DNA of 64,000 nucleotides from Myripristis murdjan (GCF_902150065.1 NC_043989.1:22139667-22203666), one strand, 5' to 3'. Shown: positions 1-13,266, counted from the first letter of the stretch. A program made the numbers and translations. Notes: generated by a model from the sequence alone, not told the origin.

Positions 1-1
1 T

Positions 2-1924
2 GATATAGGAACAAATTCAGTAAAAACCTACTTTCTTACTGAAACTGAACATTTTAATATTGAGGTTCAAACCGGGAGAGATGGGTCGAAATTTGCAGAT
101 TTGATCTTAAAAAAAGCTTTAGACCGGGAGCAGCAGGCTGTTCATAATTTGATACTCACAGCTGTAGATGGCGGTACACCTACACGTTCTGGGACTGCCA
201 GCGTTATTGTTCATGTATTAGACACGAATGACAACGCCCCTTCGTTTCAGAACGAGAATTACCACATTAAAATAATGGAAAATTCTCCCATCGGAAGCCT
301 TGTTATACATCTAAATGCCACTGACTTAGATGAAGGGACAAATTCTGATTTAACATACTCATATAGTCTGTATACATCAGAAAAAACGCAGGAAACTTTC
401 AACTTAAATCCCAGCACTGGCGAGATCACTGTAAAAGGAATGTTAAACTACGAAGACTTCAAGATTTACGACATGGAAGTTATAGCAACAGATAAAGGAG
501 CCAATAGCTTATCAGGGCAATGTAAATTAACAATTGTAGTTGAAGATATGAATGACAATCACCCAGAGATATCTATCAAATCATTTCAGAGTCCAGTCAA
601 AGAAAATATAGATTTAGACACGGTGATAGCAGTGGTTAGTGTCGGTGATAAAGATTCAGGTGATAATGGAATAGTTGATCTTCATATTCCTGATAATATG
701 CCTTTCAAACTGAGAGAATCCTCTGATAAGTATTATGAATTGGTAGTTTCAGAACCACTGGACCGTGAGAAGGTTCCAGAATATGACATCACATTCACTG
801 TCACAGACAGAGGTATCCCTCCTTTATCAGATAATGAAACGATGACTTTAGAGCTGCTGGATTTTAACGACAATGTTCCTCAGTTCTCTCAGTCCTTCTA
901 TACTATACGTGTAATGGAGAATAACGCCCCTGGGGCCTTGTTGAGTTCCCTCACTGCGTTTGATCCAGACCTCCATGAAAATCAGTATCTAGTTTATTTT
1001 ATTATAGAGAAGGAGATCGCCAACACCTCCATGTCCATGCTGTTCTCCATCAATCCAGAGAACGGTAATCTTTACGCACTCAAGACGTTTGACTATGAGA
1101 TGGAGAAAGAGTTTCTTTTCCACATTGAGGCCAGAGACTCTGGTGTTCCTCCACTCAGCAGTAACGTGACGGTTCACATCATTATTGTGGACCAGAACGA
1201 CAACACACCTGTCATTGTCTCTCCGTGGCGCGCGCACGGCTCTGTGGTGGAGGAGAAGATCCCCAGATCCACGGATAAAGGCTCTCTGGTTGCCAAGGTG
1301 ATAGCCATAGACACTGACTCGGTGCTGAACTCGCGGATTACATACCAGTTTCTGCAGGTGACTGACGCCACCTTATTCAGTCTGGACCAATACAACGGAG
1401 AGATCCGGACCATGAGGATGTTCAGTTACAGAGATCCACGTCACCAGCGTCTGGTTGTTGTTGCCAAGGACAACGGGGATCCCGCTCTCTCTGCCACAGT
1501 CACCATCAAGCTGTCCACAGTGGAAACTGCTGTCAAGGCCTACTCTGACATGACTGAAGTGCCTCTGGAATATGACATCTTTTCGGACTTAAACCTGTAT
1601 TTGGTCATCGGTCTGGGCTCGGTGTCATTTCTCCTCTTGATCACCATATTGGTCACCATCGTGCTGAAGTGTCAGAAACCCAAGGCCAGCAAAGCGGCTC
1701 CTCCCTGTAGGAACAGTGTGATCAGTGAGAGGAACTCGACCATCGCAGACTCCACCCTGGTCTCCAACGATGCCTACTGGTACAGTCTGTTTCTAGCGGA
1801 GACCAGGAAGGGAAAGCTGGTGGTTCGGCAGCCTCTACCAAAGGGCTCCAGGTACATCGTGTCCAGTATACCAAGGAGCACAGGGCTGACAGAGACTAGT
1901 GATTCGGCTGCCTCTACTCTTCAG
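2..1924 (+). CDS. Clustered protocadherin variable exon A1 (5' end outside window)
   Basis: The reading frame is open from base 2, so the signal peptide, EC1 and the start of EC2 lie before the window. What remains is 641 codons: most of EC2, EC3-EC6, a membrane helix and the array A stub. Cadherin calcium motifs are intact (LDRE, DTNDN, DMNDN, DQNDN). The EC4-EC5 linker reads DFNDN where its paralogues have DVNDN or DINDN. The exon ends at CAG|GTGAGC in phase 0; the frame runs on into the intron to a stop at 2078-2080, which I exclude. EC2-EC4 are closest to gene A4 (shared H-V-L-D-T-N-D-N-A-P and V-D-L-H-I-P-D-N-M-P-F), so A1 and A4 look like sister copies. From EC5 onward it is nearly identical to all array A genes. 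Family call is firm; the subfamily name (delta or other) is inference. Confidence 0.95.
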
Positions 1925-2259
1925 GTGAGCACTAATAAAACATATGTCCTCCCAGATTTTTTTTTAATAACAATCATAATAACTGACATTCAATTATACT
2001 TTATTAATAATTTTAGGCTGTCGTCAGAGATCAAAATCAGGCTCAAAATCAAACGGAACATCAACGTTAACATGGCATAGATACTTTATATACCCATGAG
2101 ACGATCATGTTCTTCTCTTGCAAATGAATTTAAAAAGTTGTGATTTTAAATATAAATTTAAAATGCAATTACAGAGTACATATAACGTCCTTTAGTCGAC
2201 AGCAGTTAATATACAAACATCCAGAGCTCCCCAGTCAGCATTTTTCTGGCTTTCACTTA
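1925..2259. other. Spacer after A1
   Basis: This is AT-rich intron/intergenic sequence between the A1 donor and the A2 promoter. I see no exon, RNA gene or named repeat in it. Confidence 0.6.
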
Positions 2260-2385
2260 CACTCCGTGTCGCTGTTCACCAGTTAAACATTCTGACTTGT
2301 GACGCTATAGTCGCCATGACAGTGCCTCACAAGCAACCAGACCACACAGTTGAAAATAGAGTGGATAGCTCCCGGTGCTGAATAC
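2260..2385 (+). promoter_or_regulatory. Promoter of A2: CSE-type element plus two downstream motifs
   Basis: CACTCCGTGTCGCTGTTCAC (from 2260) matches the conserved element found before every array A gene, with the CGCT core typical of Pcdh promoter CSEs, which bind CTCF in mammals. A second motif, GTCGCCATGACAGT, lies at 2310-2323 and recurs in the A4 and A6 promoters. A third, GGATAGCTCCCGGTGCTGAA from 2362, recurs almost unchanged before A4. The A2 ATG follows about 150 bases later. Confidence 0.8.
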
Positions 2386-2531
2386 GTTATGAAAGAATCA
2401 TTCCGCGCTCACTTGACCCATGACAACAAATTCGTCATAATCAATGTATTTTAAAACTATTATTTTTCTCTGGCTGCTATTTCTGTTGCACTGTATCACC
2501 GAGGTAGGGGGACTTAATTTGCAGTGAAACA

Positions 2532-4934
2532 ATGGAGGTACGTAACACTGGAAATGTTTGGATATATGTGTCTGCGGTTTTTGTTTACGTTTCAGTCCTT
2601 AACTCAGTCATCGCCGTTACTCATTATTCTGTCCCCGAAGAATTGGAAGAAGGATCTGTTGTCTCAAATTTAGCGTCTGATTTAGGCTTAGACGTGAAGA
2701 CTCTTAGTAGGCGGAACGTGAGACTGGAGGTAGTATCCAATAAGAGATATCTGGATGTGAACAAAGAAACAGGTGAACTTTACATCGTAGAGAGGGTTGA
2801 TAGAGAATATCTATGTGCGGTTAAGACACCAACATGTTATCTGAAAATGGAGGCTATCCTGGAAAACCCACAGAGGATATTTTATATCGAAATTGAAATC
2901 ACAGACATAAATGACAACGCTCCCCATTTTCGAAGAGATACCATTAACCTGGACATTATGGAGTCAACCCCGGCTGGTGAGAGATTCTCTGTTAATAATG
3001 CCGTTGACCCGGATCTTGGCTCGAATTCTGTAAAAACTTACCTTTTGAGTGAAAATGAACATTTTGATATAGAAATCCAGACCGGAAGAGACGGTTCAAA
3101 ATTTGCCGATTTAATACTAAAGAAGACTTTAGATCGAGAAAAGCAGGCTGTTCATTATTTAATACTCACTGCTGTAGATGGCGGCGTTCCCACGCGCACC
3201 GGTACAGCAAGTATCATTGTTCGAGTGCTGGACACTAATGACAACGCCCCAACCTTTGACAAAGACAATTACAACATTAACATTATGGAGAATTCACCTA
3301 TTGGAAATCTCGTGATTCAGCTGAATGCTACAGACTTAGACGAGGGTAGAAATGCAGAGATCGAATATACATATAGTCTGTACACGTCAGAGAAAACGCA
3401 GGAAACATTTAAACTGAATCCTTCTACCGGTGAAATAACAGTCAAAGGAATGCTGAATTATGAGGATTTGACGATTTTTGATATGGAGGTAATAGCAACG
3501 GATAAAGGAGCTAACAGCTTATCAGGGCTGTGTAAATTAAAGATTTTAGTGGAAGACATGAATGATAATCACCCAGAAATATCAATTAAATCATTTCAAA
3601 GCCCAATCAAAGAAAGTGCAGATGTGAACATGGTGATTGCAGTTGTTAGTGTTAATGATAAAGACTCAGGTGATAATGGAATAGTCGATATAAGTATTCC
3701 TGGTAATATACCTTTTCAGCTGAGAAAATCATCAGACAACTATTATGAATTGATTGTCTCAGAGCCACTGGACCGTGAAAAGGTTCCAGTATATGACATC
3801 ACATTTACTGTCACAGACAGAGGTATCCCTCCGTTGTCTGACAATGAAACTATGACTTTAGAGCTGCTGGATGTTAATGACAATGTTCCTCAGTTCCCTC
3901 AGTCCTTCTATACTATACGTGTAATAGAGAATAACGCCCCTGGAGCCTTGTTGAGTTCCCTCACTGCGTTTGACCCAGACCTCCATGAAAATCAGTATCT
4001 AGTTTATTTTATCATAGAGAAGGAGATCGCCAACACCTCCATGTCCATGCTGTTCTCCATCAATCCAGAGAACGGTAATCTGTACGCACTCAAGACGTTT
4101 GACTACGAGATGGAGAAAGAGTTTCTTTTCCACATTGAGGCCAGAGACTCTGGTGTTCCTCCACTCAGCAGTAACGTGACCATCCACATCATTATTGTGG
4201 ACCAGAACGACAACACTCCTGTCATTGTCTCTCCGTGGCGTGCGCACGGCTCAGTGGTGGAGGAGAAGATCCCCAGATCCACGGATAAAGGCTCTCTGGT
4301 TGCCAAGGTGATAGCCATAGACACTGACTCGGTGCTGAACTCTCGGATTATATACCAGTTTCTGCAGGTGACTGACGCCACCCTATTCAGTCTGGACCAA
4401 TACAACGGAGAGATCCGGACCATGAGGATGTTCAGTTACAGAGATCCACGTCACCAGCGTCTGGTTGTTGTTGCCAAGGACAACGGGGAGCCTGCGCTCT
4501 CTGCCACAGTCACCATCAAGCTGTCCACAGTGGAGACTGCTGTCAAGGCCTACTCTGACATGACTGAAGTGCCTCTGGAATATGACATCTTTTCGGACTT
4601 AAACCTGTATTTGGTCATCGGTCTGGGCTCGGTGTCATTTCTGCTCTTGATCACCATATTGGTCACCATCGTGCTGAAGTGTCAGAAACCCAAGGCCAGC
4701 AAAGCGGCTCCTCCCTGTAGGAACAGTGTGATCAGTGAGAGAAACTCGACCATCGCAGACTCCACCCTGGTCTCCAACGATGCCTACTGGTACAGTCTGT
4801 TTCTAGCGGAGACCAGGAAGGGAAAGCTGGTGGTTCGACAGCCTCTGCCAAAGGGCTCCAGGTACATTGTGTCCAGTATACCAAGGAGCACAGGGCTCAC
4901 AGAGACTAGTGACTCGGCAGCCTCTACTCTGCAG
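2532..4934 (+). CDS. Clustered protocadherin variable exon A2
   Basis: Single-pass homophilic adhesion receptor of the neuronal surface. The 801 codons give a signal peptide (1-28), EC1 (29-133), EC2 (134-242), EC3 (243-350), EC4 (351-455), EC5 (456-566), EC6 (567-668), a membrane helix (about 691-715) and a cytoplasmic stub (716-801). Calcium-binding motifs are present at the linkers: DINDN, DTNDN, DMNDN, DVNDN, DQNDN, with LDRE in EC2 and EC4. The EC1 cysteine pair is C-x6-C, one residue longer than usual. The start is the first ATG in frame, just before a good signal peptide. The exon ends CAG|GTGAGA in phase 0, so the protein must be completed by a downstream shared exon; intron read-through would stop near 5139. 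Its EC1-EC4 are distinct among the array, so it should have its own binding specificity. Confidence 0.96.
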
Positions 4935-5380
4935 GTGAGACAAGAATATCTTAATCTCATAACCCCAAAAGGTTTGGCCTTGAGGCTATGTATTGCCTAC
5001 TTTTGTCGAGTAAAACAGTGCATCAAATGCAGCAATTTATCAGTTGTCTTCATCCATATGTCTTTATCTATATATCCATATCTGCATCTGCATCTATCTA
5101 TCTATCTATCTATCTATCTACACTCTATTCTCCACTTTTGATGCAATCATACGCACATGTAGCCTGATTTTTTTTTAGTGTTATTGATTATCATTGCCTA
5201 TAAATTTTATAATTTCACACCTTTTGTCAAGTGTAAATAGCAATATCACCAGCGTTTCTTGGTTATCAGTTTCCTGGTGCAAATCGTACATATTTCATGC
5301 CTATTAAAGTTTTTAAATGACACATTACAAAAAGGTTAACTTAAAAAAGACAAGTAAATAAGAGAACAAACAATGTAAGT
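4935..5380. other. Spacer after A2 with TCTA microsatellite
   Basis: Non-coding. A (TCTA)n tract of about seven units lies at 5092-5120. Nothing else is recognised before the A3 promoter. Confidence 0.7.
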
Positions 5381-5460
5381 TCACGGAGTGTCGCTGCTGG
5401 AGAGACAAGCAAACGCCTGTGTTCGTGTCGACGTAGCACTGCGTCATACTGACTACGGAT
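5381..5460 (+). promoter_or_regulatory. Promoter element of A3 (CSE type)
   Basis: TCACGGAGTGTCGCTGCTGG at 5381-5400 carries the GTGTCGCTG core seen before the other array A genes. It lies about 220 bases before the A3 ATG. A GCGTCATACTGAC stretch (from 5441) follows about 50 bases downstream, where other A promoters carry GTCGCCATGAC or GTCATCG. Confidence 0.75.
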
Positions 5461-5621
5461 GAACAGTAACTGATGAAGAGCTTGGTGGCTTTACATCCAT
5501 TAAAAGGAAAAAGGAGGAGACCTTACAATAATTTCAATCACAATGAATTAAACATATTTCAAAAGTCTAACTGCAGCAAGAAGATTTACTTTTGGAAAGC
5601 GGGTTAAACATATTTTCAGAA

Positions 5622-8021
5622 ATGATGTCACCACAATTTAAGCCGGGCTTCAGCTACACGTTGGTTTTTATTCTGTTCTGCGACTGTTTCAACATAACTA
5701 CATCGGTCACTCACTATTCCATACCTGAAGAAATGAAGGAGGGATCAATCGTCGCTAATCTAGGTGCTGATTTGGGACTGGATGTAAAAGCTCTGAATAC
5801 ACGGAGGATGCGTCTGGATGTTATTGCTAATAAGAAATACTTGGACGTGAACAAAGAGACAGGGGAATTGTACATCGTCGAAAAAATTGACAGGGAGAAC
5901 CTCTGCATATCAAAGACAACATGCTTTCTTAAAATGGATGCAACACTTGAGAACCCAATCCGAATGTTCAACATTGAATTGGAAATATTAGACATTAATG
6001 ACAATGCGCCTCATTTTCGAAGAGACACGATGCATCTGGATATATCTGAATCAACGCCAGCAGGCGAAAGGTTCGCATTAAACAATGCAGTCGATCCAGA
6101 TATAGGTCTGAACTCGATTAAAACCTATTTTCTCAGTGAAAGCGAACACTTCGATATTGAAATTCAGACTGGTCGAGATGGCTCCAAGTTTACTGATTTA
6201 ATTCTGAAAAAGCCTTTAGACAGAGAACAGCAGGCTGCTCATAATCTAATACTTACGGCGGTCGATGGTGGAGCTCCTACCCGCTCCGGCACTGCCCGCA
6301 TTATTGTTCGAGTGCTGGATACAAACGACAACTCCCCTCAATTTGACAAACAAAATTACAGCATTTATATGACAGAGAACTCTCCGATTGGGAGCCTTGT
6401 GGTTAAACTTAATGCTACTGATTTAGATGAGGGATCTAACTCAGAAATTGTGTATTCATACAGTTTATATACATCAGAAAAGGCGCAAGAAACGTTTAGC
6501 TTGAATGTGAACACTGGTGAAATAAGAGTGAAAGAAATGCTGAATTATGAAGATTTAAGGGTCTATAATATGGAAATCATAGCTCGGGACAAAGGCGTTA
6601 ATTCGTTATCGGGGCAGTGCAAACTAACCATTAACGTGACAGATATGAATGACAATCATCCCGAAATATCGATTAAATCATTTCAGACTCCCGTCAAGGA
6701 GAATATCGCTTTAGATACAGTAATATCAGTTATTAGCGTAAGTGATAAAGATTCGGGGGATAATGGAATTGTTGATATCAGTATACAGAAACATTTACCC
6801 TTTGTGCTTAGGAAATCATCTAACAACTATTTTGAGCTGGTAGTCTCAGAACCACTGGACCGTGAGAAGGTTCCAGAATATGACATCACATTCACTGTCA
6901 CAGACAGAGGTACTCCTCCTTTATCAGATAATGAAACTGTGACTTTAGAGCTGCTGGATGTTAATGACAATGTTCCTCAGTTCCCTCAGTCCTTCTATAC
7001 TATACGTGTTATGGAGAATAACGCCCCTGGGGCCTTGTTGAGTTCCCTCACTGCGTTTGACCCAGACCTCCATGAAAATCAGTATCTAGTGTATTTTATT
7101 ATAGAGAAGGAGATCGCCAACACCTCCATGTCCATGCTGTTCTCCATCAATCCAGAGAACGGTAATCTTTACGCACTCAAGACGTTTGACTACGAGATGG
7201 AGAAAGAGTTTCTTTTCCACATTGAGGCCAGAGACTGTGGTGTTCCTCCACTCAGCAGTAACGTGACGGTTCACATCATTATTGTGGACCAGAACGACAA
7301 CACACCTGTCATTGTCTCTCCGTGGCGCGCGCACGGCTCTGTGGTGGAGGAGAAGATCCCCAGATCCACGGATAAAGGCTCTCTGGTTGCCAAGGTGATA
7401 GCCATAGACACTGACTCGGTGCTGAACTCTCGGATTACATACCAGTTTCTGCAGGTGACTGACGCCACCTTATTCAGTCTGGACCAATACAACGGAGAGA
7501 TCCGGACCATGAGGATGTTCAGTTACAGAGATCCACGTCACCAGCGTCTGGTTGTTGTTGCCAAGGACAACGGGGAGCCTGCGCTCTCTGCCACAGTCAC
7601 CATCAAGCTGTCCACAGTGGAGACTGCTGTCAAGGCCTACTCTGACATGACTGAGGTGCCTCTGGAATATGACATCTTTTCAGACTTAAACCTGTATTTG
7701 GTCATCGGTCTGGGCTCGGTGTCATTTCTCCTCTTGATCACCATATTGGTCACCATCGTGCTGAAGTGTCAGAAACCCAAGGCCAGCAAAGCGGCACCAC
7801 CCTGTAGGAATAGTGTGATCAGTGAGAGGAACTCGACCATCGCAGACTCCACCCTGGTCTCCAACGATGCCTACTGGTACAGTCTGTTTCTAGCGGAGAC
7901 CAGGAAGGGAAAGCTGGTGGTTCGACAGCCTCTGCCAAAGGGCTCCAGGTACATTGTGTCCAGTATACCAAGGAGCACAGGGCTCACAGAGACTAGTGAC
8001 TCGGCAGCTTCCACTCTTCAG
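5622..8021 (+). CDS. Clustered protocadherin variable exon A3
   Basis: An 800-codon variable exon with the EC1-EC6, membrane helix and stub layout of array A. I start it at the ATG at 5622 (a second ATG is adjacent); the frame is open further upstream but has no earlier ATG, and 5622 gives a normal signal peptide before V-T-H-Y-S. EC1 has a C-x5-C pair. EC2-EC4 are the most divergent of the array (for example V-D-I-S-I-Q-K-H-L-P-F in EC4), so it is an old branch. At residue 539 in EC5 (codon 7236-7238) the Ser of A-R-D-S-G is Cys, an unpaired extracellular cysteine not seen in the paralogues. Donor CAG|GTGAGA, phase 0. Confidence 0.96.
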
Positions 8022-8089
8022 GTGAGAGTCAGTTCATGATCCAATGCGGTTTTTGCACCGGATGTGGTGTATCTTTTGGCGTTTCATTC

Positions 8090-8090
<1 letters not shown>

Positions 8091-8128
<38 letters not shown>
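8091..8128. repeat. (GT)n microsatellite
   Basis: An uninterrupted GT tract of about 18 units, just inside the intron after the A3 donor. Confidence 0.95.
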
Positions 8129-8132
<4 letters not shown>

Positions 8133-8837
8133 ATTCCCATTCTCATAAAAATAACGAAGCCACGTCTTTCTATGATTTTAAATCACTTAAAGTGTCCAAA
8201 CTAAAATCAAAACAAAATTCTGAGCTTAAGTATACTGCTGATAACTTAGAATCTACACAAATGCTTTTGATATCGTTTTGATTTGCAATAAACTTTACAC
8301 AGTTAACTGAAAACAAACAAACAGAAAAACAAACAATCAAAGAAAAAAAAAAAAAAAACCCTGAGATTAGCCAAAGTCAGCGTGTATGGTGGTCGCGGGG
8401 TAACCCAAAGGACGAAGTCTTTATCTAGAGGCAATGGCACATATACGCGCTCTGAAATCGCATTTTCATAACTGTTAAAGTGCGTTTTTGTACTGGAACA
8501 CTACAAACTCTTTAATCTAAACTACATGAACAAAACGAAAAAAAAGTGCATTATTCTGTCAAATATTATCTGAACATAACCGTGAACTGAAATTATTTGA
8601 AGTCACCTAAAAAAGAGAGAAAAACAATCACTCAACTGAATACCACCACTACTGCGTCTATAAATTAGGCTAGTGTTATTATTATTGTTTTTATTATTAT
8701 TGTTATTGTTGTTGTTAATCTAAGACTGTTTCGTATTGTCAGGTATTCCCGATGAACTGTTAAGCCATAAACTGAGTAAATCCCAAATGCATGCATAACC
8801 AGTATATTAAGCATTTAAAACGTGTAGGCCTGATACT
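8129..8837. other. Spacer A3-A4
   Basis: AT-rich, with an A-run near 8343-8358 and an ATT/GTT-rich stretch near 8676-8716. No exon or known element is seen. Confidence 0.6.
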
Positions 8838-8955
8838 TACACGAAGCGTCGCTGTTAACTCGTCAAATGAACTGTGGTGTGAGATCACGGTCGCCATGAC
8901 AGTCTTTCATGGGATTGCTATGAGGCAAACGGATAGCTCCTGGTGCTGAATTCAC
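8838..8955 (+). promoter_or_regulatory. Promoter of A4: CSE-type element plus shared motifs
   Basis: TACACGAAGCGTCGCTGTTA (8838-8857) is the CSE match. GTCGCCATGACAGT at 8890-8903 and GGATAGCTCCTGGTGCTGAA from 8931 are the same two downstream motifs, in the same order and similar spacing, as in the A2 promoter. Confidence 0.8.
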
Positions 8956-9098
8956 GTGGCCTATAAAACACGATTCACGATTTCTGGACAGAGCTGTCGT
9001 TTGTGATTTTCAGTGTGGGCCATAACATTATTTTCAAAACTTAAAGACTTTCAAGTTTTTACACTAAACGGAAGGGAACACATATGACTGAGGCAACA

Positions 9099-11501
9099 AT
9101 GGATGCCCATTTCTCTTCCGATCACTGGATAAGGTATGTGCTGCCATATCTTCTTTTTGTTGCCACCTATAATACAGTTTCTGCGGTAACACACTACTCC
9201 ATTCCTGAGGAACTAGAAGAAGGCTCCGTCGTCGCCAATTTAGCTGGAGATTTGGGATTAGATGTGAAGACGCTTGTCAGACGAAACATGCGTTTGGAGA
9301 TCATTGCCAATAAAAAATATCTGGACGTGAACAAAGAAACTGGGGAGCTATATGCTGTTGAACGAATTGACAGAGAATCACTTTGTCCTGCCAAGACCTC
9401 CTGTTATCTGAAAATGGAAGCCATCATTGAAAACCCTAAAAGAATATTTTACATCGAATTAGAAATAACGGATATAAATGACAACGCACCCCATTTTAGA
9501 AGAGATACAATAGATTTAGATATTTCGGAAGCTACCCAGGCTGGCGAACGCTTTTCTGTTAATAATGCAGTGGATTCAGACGTTGGTTCAAACTCTGTGA
9601 AAACATACCTTCTGAGTGAGAGTAATTATTTCACAATAGAAATTCAAACTGGAAGAGATGGCTCAAAATTTGCTGATTTGATCCTGAAAAAGAATTTAGA
9701 CCGGGAGCAGCAAACTGTTCATAATTTAATTCTCACAGCTGTAGATGGCGGTACACCTGCACGTTCAGGGACGGCCAGCATCATTGTTCATGTTTTAGAC
9801 ACTAATGACAACGCCCCTACCTTTGAGGAAGAGAATTATCACATCATTATAATGGAAAATTCTCCCATTGGAAGCCTTGTGAAACGTCTAAATGCTACTG
9901 ATTTAGATGAAGGGTCAAATTCTGATTTAATATACTCATATAGTCTTTATACATCAGAGAAAACGCAAGCAACATTCAATCTAAATCCCAACACAGGCGA
10001 GATCACTGTAAAGGGAATATTAAACTATGAAGATTTCAAGATTTATGATATGGAGGTTATAGCAACAGACAACGGAGCCAATAGCTTATCAGGACAATGT
10101 AAATTAACAATCATCGTTAAAGATATGAATGACAATCACCCAGAAATATCTATCAAATCGTTTCAGAGTCCAGTCAAAGAAAACATAGAATTAGACACAG
10201 TGATAGCAGTGGTTAGTGTCGGTGATAAAGATTCAGGTGATAATGGGATAGTTGATCTTCATATTCCTGATAATATGCCTTTCAGACTGAGGGAATCTTC
10301 TGATAACTATTATGAGTTGGTAGTGTCAGAACCATTGGACCGTGAGAAGATTCCAGAATATGACATCGTATTCACTGTAACAGACAGAGGTTCTCCTCCA
10401 TTATCAGATAATGAAACTATGACTTTGGAGCTACTGGATATTAATGACAATGTCCCTCAGTTCCCTCAGTCCTTCAATACTATACGTGTAATGGAGAATA
10501 ACGCCCCTGGGGCCTTGTTGAGTTCCCTCACTGCGTTTGACCCAGACCTCCATGAAAATCAGTATCTAGTTTATTTTATCATAGAGAAGGAGATCGCCAA
10601 CACCTCCATGTCCATGCTGTTCTCCATCAATCCAGAGAACGGTAATCTTTACGCACTTAAGACGTTTGACTACGAGATGGAGAAAGAGTTTCTTTTCCAC
10701 ATTGAGGCCAGAGACTCTGGTGTTCCTCCACTCAGCAGTAATGTGACGGTCCACATCATTATTGTGGACCAGAACGACAACACTCCTGTCATTGTCTCTC
10801 CGTGGCGCGCGCACGGCTCTGTGGTGGAGGAGAAGATCCCCAGATCCACGGATAAAGGCTCTCTGGTTGCCAAGGTGATAGCCATAGACACTGACTCGGT
10901 GCTGAACTCTCGGATTACATACCAGTTTCTGCAGGTGACTGACGCCACCTTATTCAGTCTGGACCAATACAACGGAGAGATCCGGACCATGAGGATGTTC
11001 AGTTACAGAGATCCACGTCACCAGCGTCTGGTTGTTGTTGCCAAGGACAACGGGGATCCCGCTCTCTCTGCCACAGTCACCATCAAGCTGTCCACAGTGG
11101 AGACTGCTGTCAAAGCCTACTCTGACATGACTGAGGTGCCTCTGGAATATGACATCTTTTCGGACTTAAACCTGTATTTGGTCATCGGTCTGGGCTCGGT
11201 GTCATTTCTCCTCTTGATCACCATATTGGTCACCATCGTGCTGAAGTGTCAGAAACCCAAGCCCGGCAAAGCGGCTCCTCCCTGTAGGAACAGTGTGATC
11301 AGTGAGAGGAACTCGACCATCGCAGACTCCACCCTGGTCTCCAACGATGCCTACTGGTACAGTCTGTTTCTAGCGGAGACCAGGAAGGGAAAGCTGGTCG
11401 TTCGACAGCCTCTGCCAAAGGGCTCCAGGTACATTGTGTCCAGTATACCAAGGAGCACAGGGCTGACAGAGACTAGTGACTCGGCAGCCTCTACTCTGCA
11501 G
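9099..11501 (+). CDS. Clustered protocadherin variable exon A4
   Basis: An 801-codon array A exon. An in-frame ATG at 9084 would add five residues; I prefer 9099 because its context is better (ACAATGG) and its signal peptide then aligns with A6 and A7, with the W-x-R-Y-V motif starting at residue 10 in each. EC1 has C-x5-C. EC2-EC4 resemble A1. The EC4 block with R-L-R-E-S-S-D-N-Y-Y-E-L and K-I-P-E-Y-D-I-V-F is shared with A5. The stub begins K-P-K-P-G-K where all paralogues have K-P-K-A-S-K. Donor CAG|GTAAGG, phase 0. Confidence 0.95.
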
Positions 11502-13050
11502 GTAAGGAAAACCTCACATCATCAAAACTTCGGACGCATCACAGATATTAGGAGTCAACATCTACAAATTTCAGCTGTAATGTCATGGCAAATTTGTTGA
11601 GATTCTGCTTAAGATTCCAGCAATTCATCAGTCTTTCTTCAAATTCTTGTTCACTTTCCTCAAGTTAAGTTTTTTATCTGAGTCACTCCATGTAAGAGTT
11701 TGTCACTCTCCCATATTAAAGTCACTGTAAATTTAAATATTTTTTTACTCGTCAAATGCAATGCTGTATTGATACCTTTTTCTAGTGTTATCTTTTTAAC
11801 TATCCTTTCAAGAACAGACATGAATTCAAATGCAAGCGATTTTTATAACTTTTTTTTTTTTTTAAAGTCAAATTGTAAAGCAATTTTCATCTTAGATTCA
11901 TATATCTAGGGAGTAGCATATTTTTCCTTCATGAGCCAAGTTTAGATATGAATATCCATTGCAAACTGTGTGACAGAAGGTGTTTCACTGGTACCACTAT
12001 ATATAAACAACTAATAATAATTTTCAAATATTGCAACAGCCACAAAATACTCATAGGCAAAATCAGTCCACAAGTTTGTAGATGAAAAAATGTATACATG
12101 TTAATTGCATAAGATAATATACGAATCAAATCCATTATCAATAAATGTTTGAGTCTAGCCTCTATACAATGGCACATCACGCACTAGATATTGTATCATC
12201 TCATCAGTTGTTGCAAACAATTAAATCAGAGTGAAGAATAGTGAATAAATTATCAGTTAAATGAATTATCCAAAGTCAATGTTTCATTAGCTAATACTTA
12301 AATTTTTTAGCCCTTCCAGGACTTGGGACCATAAGGCAATTGACTCATCATTAAGTGCATGCCATTTAACCCATTGTTCATCAGGAATATGTTTGTGGAT
12401 GTGGACATTGCTGTCTGTAGTTGTTCACCACCACACTGTAGAATTAAACTGTACACCACATTTAGAGCTATGCACATAAATATAGCAATGGAGTTGTATA
12501 AGGTATCAGGTTCTGTTCTCCTGTATCATGAGTCAAGTAAATGTATGTCACTGTTGATTGGCTGCGCTGGTTTGTCTTCTTTAGATGCCTAGTAAATTGG
12601 ATAAAGGCCATTCAACCCCCTAATTAGCTCATGAAATACATATCTTGGTTAACACATAAGTAAATATTAAACTATGATGTATGCTACACAGCTATTAAGG
12701 TACCACTAAAAACATTTGGTGACCAAGGTTAATTCATTAATCACTCCCAAGCTTGAATAATTCCTGACCGTTCATTTATAATTTAGGTTTTAATTTAGCA
12801 AAATGATCATCACATACATTAGGATAATAGCAACCAATCACGCGTAGTAACAGATGAGGCTTGTAATGAAGACCATTATTACAACCCATCAGCTGAGAAA
12901 ATCCTGGTCAGAAATATGGAATGAGTCAAAAAGCAATTTACTGTTAGGCTAATTCCACACTCGGTCAACAGATACTGTGGTCATATTTTACACTTCGAAA
13001 TGGCTGGAATGTGTTGCGTTTCTTGTCGACGTGCAAGGGGTTGAAAATGC
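11502..13050. other. Spacer A4-A5
   Basis: About 1.5 kb of AT-rich sequence with a T-run near 11850-11863. I examined the short open frames here and find no protein-like composition. No RNA gene or repeat family is recognised. Confidence 0.6.
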
Positions 13051-13127
13051 GTAGTGAGTCGCTGCTCACCGAGAAATCAGGCTCATCAGTGAGGTCATCG
13101 TGCTGGTGACATTTCACTGGAGGACAG
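13051..13127 (+). promoter_or_regulatory. Promoter of A5, second promoter class
   Basis: GTAGTGAGTCGCTGCTCACC (13051-13070) is the CSE match. Downstream come GTGAGGTCATCG (CRE-like, 13089-13100) and ATTTCACTGGAGGACA (about 13110-13125). The last two recur before A7 (GTGATGTCATCG and ATTTCACTTGAGGACA) but not before A2, A4 or A6. Confidence 0.75.
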
Positions 13128-13266
13128 ACGGCGAGATATTTTGTATGCACCTCTCTCTTGGTGTCAGGTTTATTAAAGGTTTAACATATGTTGTGCAGCT
13201 AAACGGAACGAGATGTGTGTTTCTTCACATATTGCATTGCCACAGTTTACGCAAGGATTCTACTCC

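Noticed and set aside
989-1413. Minus-strand open frames recurring within every array A exon (82, 79 and 106 residues) and similar ones in array B
   Set aside because: They lie opposite the homogenised cadherin region and recur only because that region is repeated. Composition and conservation follow the plus-strand protein.
13213-13266. Upstream in-frame ATG extending A5 by 18 residues
   Set aside because: It adds a stretch without signal-peptide character. A7 has its ATG at the position homologous to 13267.
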